Shown: in pieces, positions 63,606 to 64,000 of the stretch | How the letters are laid out: each line of letters opens with the position of its first letter | How positions within the stretch are numbered: position 1 is the first letter of the stretch | NCBI GenBank assembly: GCA_022819585.1 | Contig: JAJEGY010000039.1 | Coordinates: forward strand, 1 to 64,000 | From: Dehalococcoidia bacterium | GTDB taxonomy: Bacteria > Chloroflexota > Dehalococcoidia > Lucifugimonadales > Lucifugimonadaceae | DNA length: 64,000 bases | Direction of reading: 5' to 3' | Program-made: the position numbers and the translations under genes | The notes under the pieces: generated by a model | Databases searched by the model: none | What the model saw: only the letters and a program-made list of their open reading frames with translations | Told to the model about the DNA's origin: nothing

Positions 63606-64000
63606 AGATCAAAACCTTCCCGAAAACGAGGATGTCGCAGACGAAACTCCGCCCGAAGAACCCGTAGCCGAAGAACCCGTGGTTGAAGAACCCCTAGCCG
63701 AAGATACGCTCGACCTCCAAGACGCTGAAATCGCCGAAGACGCTGAAGCCGAACTCGATCCATACGACCACATCGGCGAAGTCGAGGGCGAAGCCGAAAT
63801 GCGAGACATGATCGGTTACATCGCACGGGTCCTCGTCGACGACGCCGAAGCCGTCCAAGTCACTTCAAACTGGAACGACGGACGCCTCAACATCAACCTC
63901 AAAGTCGCCGATGCCGACAAAGGAAAAGTCATCGGACGCCGAGGACGAGTAGTCCATGCCATGCAGTCCCTGCTAAGGGTCGCCGCAACAAAATCAAACA
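63598..64000 (+). CDS. KH-domain RNA-binding protein (KhpA-like) with acidic N-terminal extension, partial
   Basis: Runs off the right edge. The ATG at 63598 overlaps the rpsP stop. Residues 1-65 are extremely acidic, with repeats of EEPVAEEPVVEEPLAED; residues 66 onward form a KH domain (MIGYIARVLVDDAEAVQV, then ADKGKVIGRRGRVVHAMQ with the GxxG-type loop GRRG). Classical KhpA is about 75-80 residues without such a head. KhpA binds structured RNA and affects translation and cell-size genes. The C-terminal end is not in the window. Confidence 0.82.
   Translation, partial: MREDQNLPENEDVADETPPEEPVAEEPVVEEPLAEDTLDLQDAEIAEDAEAELDPYDHIGEVEGEAEMRDMIGYIARVLVDDAEAVQVTSNWNDGRLNINLKVADADKGKVIGRRGRVVHAMQSLLRVAATKSN

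Overview
The window is a gene-dense chromosome segment from a free-living bacterium that is most simply read as a member of the Chloroflexota, probably the Dehalococcoidia/SAR202 side. This is inference. It rests on an 11-subunit complex I (nuoABCDHIJKLMN without nuoEFG), a succinate dehydrogenase with a cysteine-rich HdrB-like third subunit instead of a membrane anchor, lipoproteins ending their signal in an AFAC/IAC lipobox, an oligopeptide-type ABC system whose binding protein has a valine-rich stalk, and an enolase-superfamily/NHL-repeat accessory set. Codons prefer C or G at third positions. Translation is tightly packed: many neighbouring genes overlap by 1-4 bases (ATGA, GTGA, TTGA, TGATG), and TTG and GTG starts are common. 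Several genes have a -10 box only 6-7 bases before the start codon, which implies leaderless mRNAs.

Region by region. 0.3-10.5 kb: a cyclophilin lipoprotein; a 2-oxoacid dehydrogenase operon (E1 alpha, E1 beta, lipoyl E2) followed by lipB; a very large lipoprotein combining PKD, TolB-like and degenerate cyclophilin domains; threonine synthase; a GNAT acetyltransferase; a selenoprotein-W-like (Rdx) protein. 10.6-28.4 kb: a zinc alcohol dehydrogenase, the complex I operon with an extra 64-residue gene between nuoK and nuoL, NAD kinase, a Nudix hydrolase, the type-E-like succinate dehydrogenase (sdhA, sdhB, sdhE), and a small lipoprotein. 28.4-35.5 kb, minus strand: a peptide/nickel-type ABC importer with an additional permease downstream of the binding protein. 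35.6-42.4 kb: folate genes folP-folK plus a HAD phosphatase on the minus strand, and on the plus strand acyl-CoA carboxylase beta, a MazG-like protein, isocitrate dehydrogenase and malate dehydrogenase.

42.5-62.2 kb is a mosaic of housekeeping and accessory genes. It holds a type II restriction-modification pair of the MvaI/BcnI endonuclease family; the riboflavin operon ribD-ribE-ribBA-ribH; a large single-chain adenine methyltransferase/restriction-type gene interrupted by one in-frame TAA; a BrnT/BrnA-like toxin-antitoxin pair; a sugar-acid catabolic cluster (enolase-superfamily dehydratase, FGGY kinase, MFS transporter, HpcH/HpaI aldolase); a VapBC-like pair; two paralogous NHL-repeat proteins; an Mrr-type endonuclease; and a DinB-like protein. 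Palindromic REP-like repeats sit in the gaps between these blocks. The right end (62.2-64 kb) has a GC-rich stretch of unclear coding status behind a strong sigma70-like promoter, then rpsP and the start of a KH-domain protein that runs off the window.

Functionally, the 2-oxoacid dehydrogenase, carboxylase beta subunit, isocitrate and malate dehydrogenases, succinate dehydrogenase and complex I outline aerobic-type oxidative metabolism fed by peptides and sugar acids. The accessory half is dominated by DNA-modification, restriction and toxin-antitoxin functions. No tRNA, rRNA, CRISPR array, insertion sequence or integrase was recognised.
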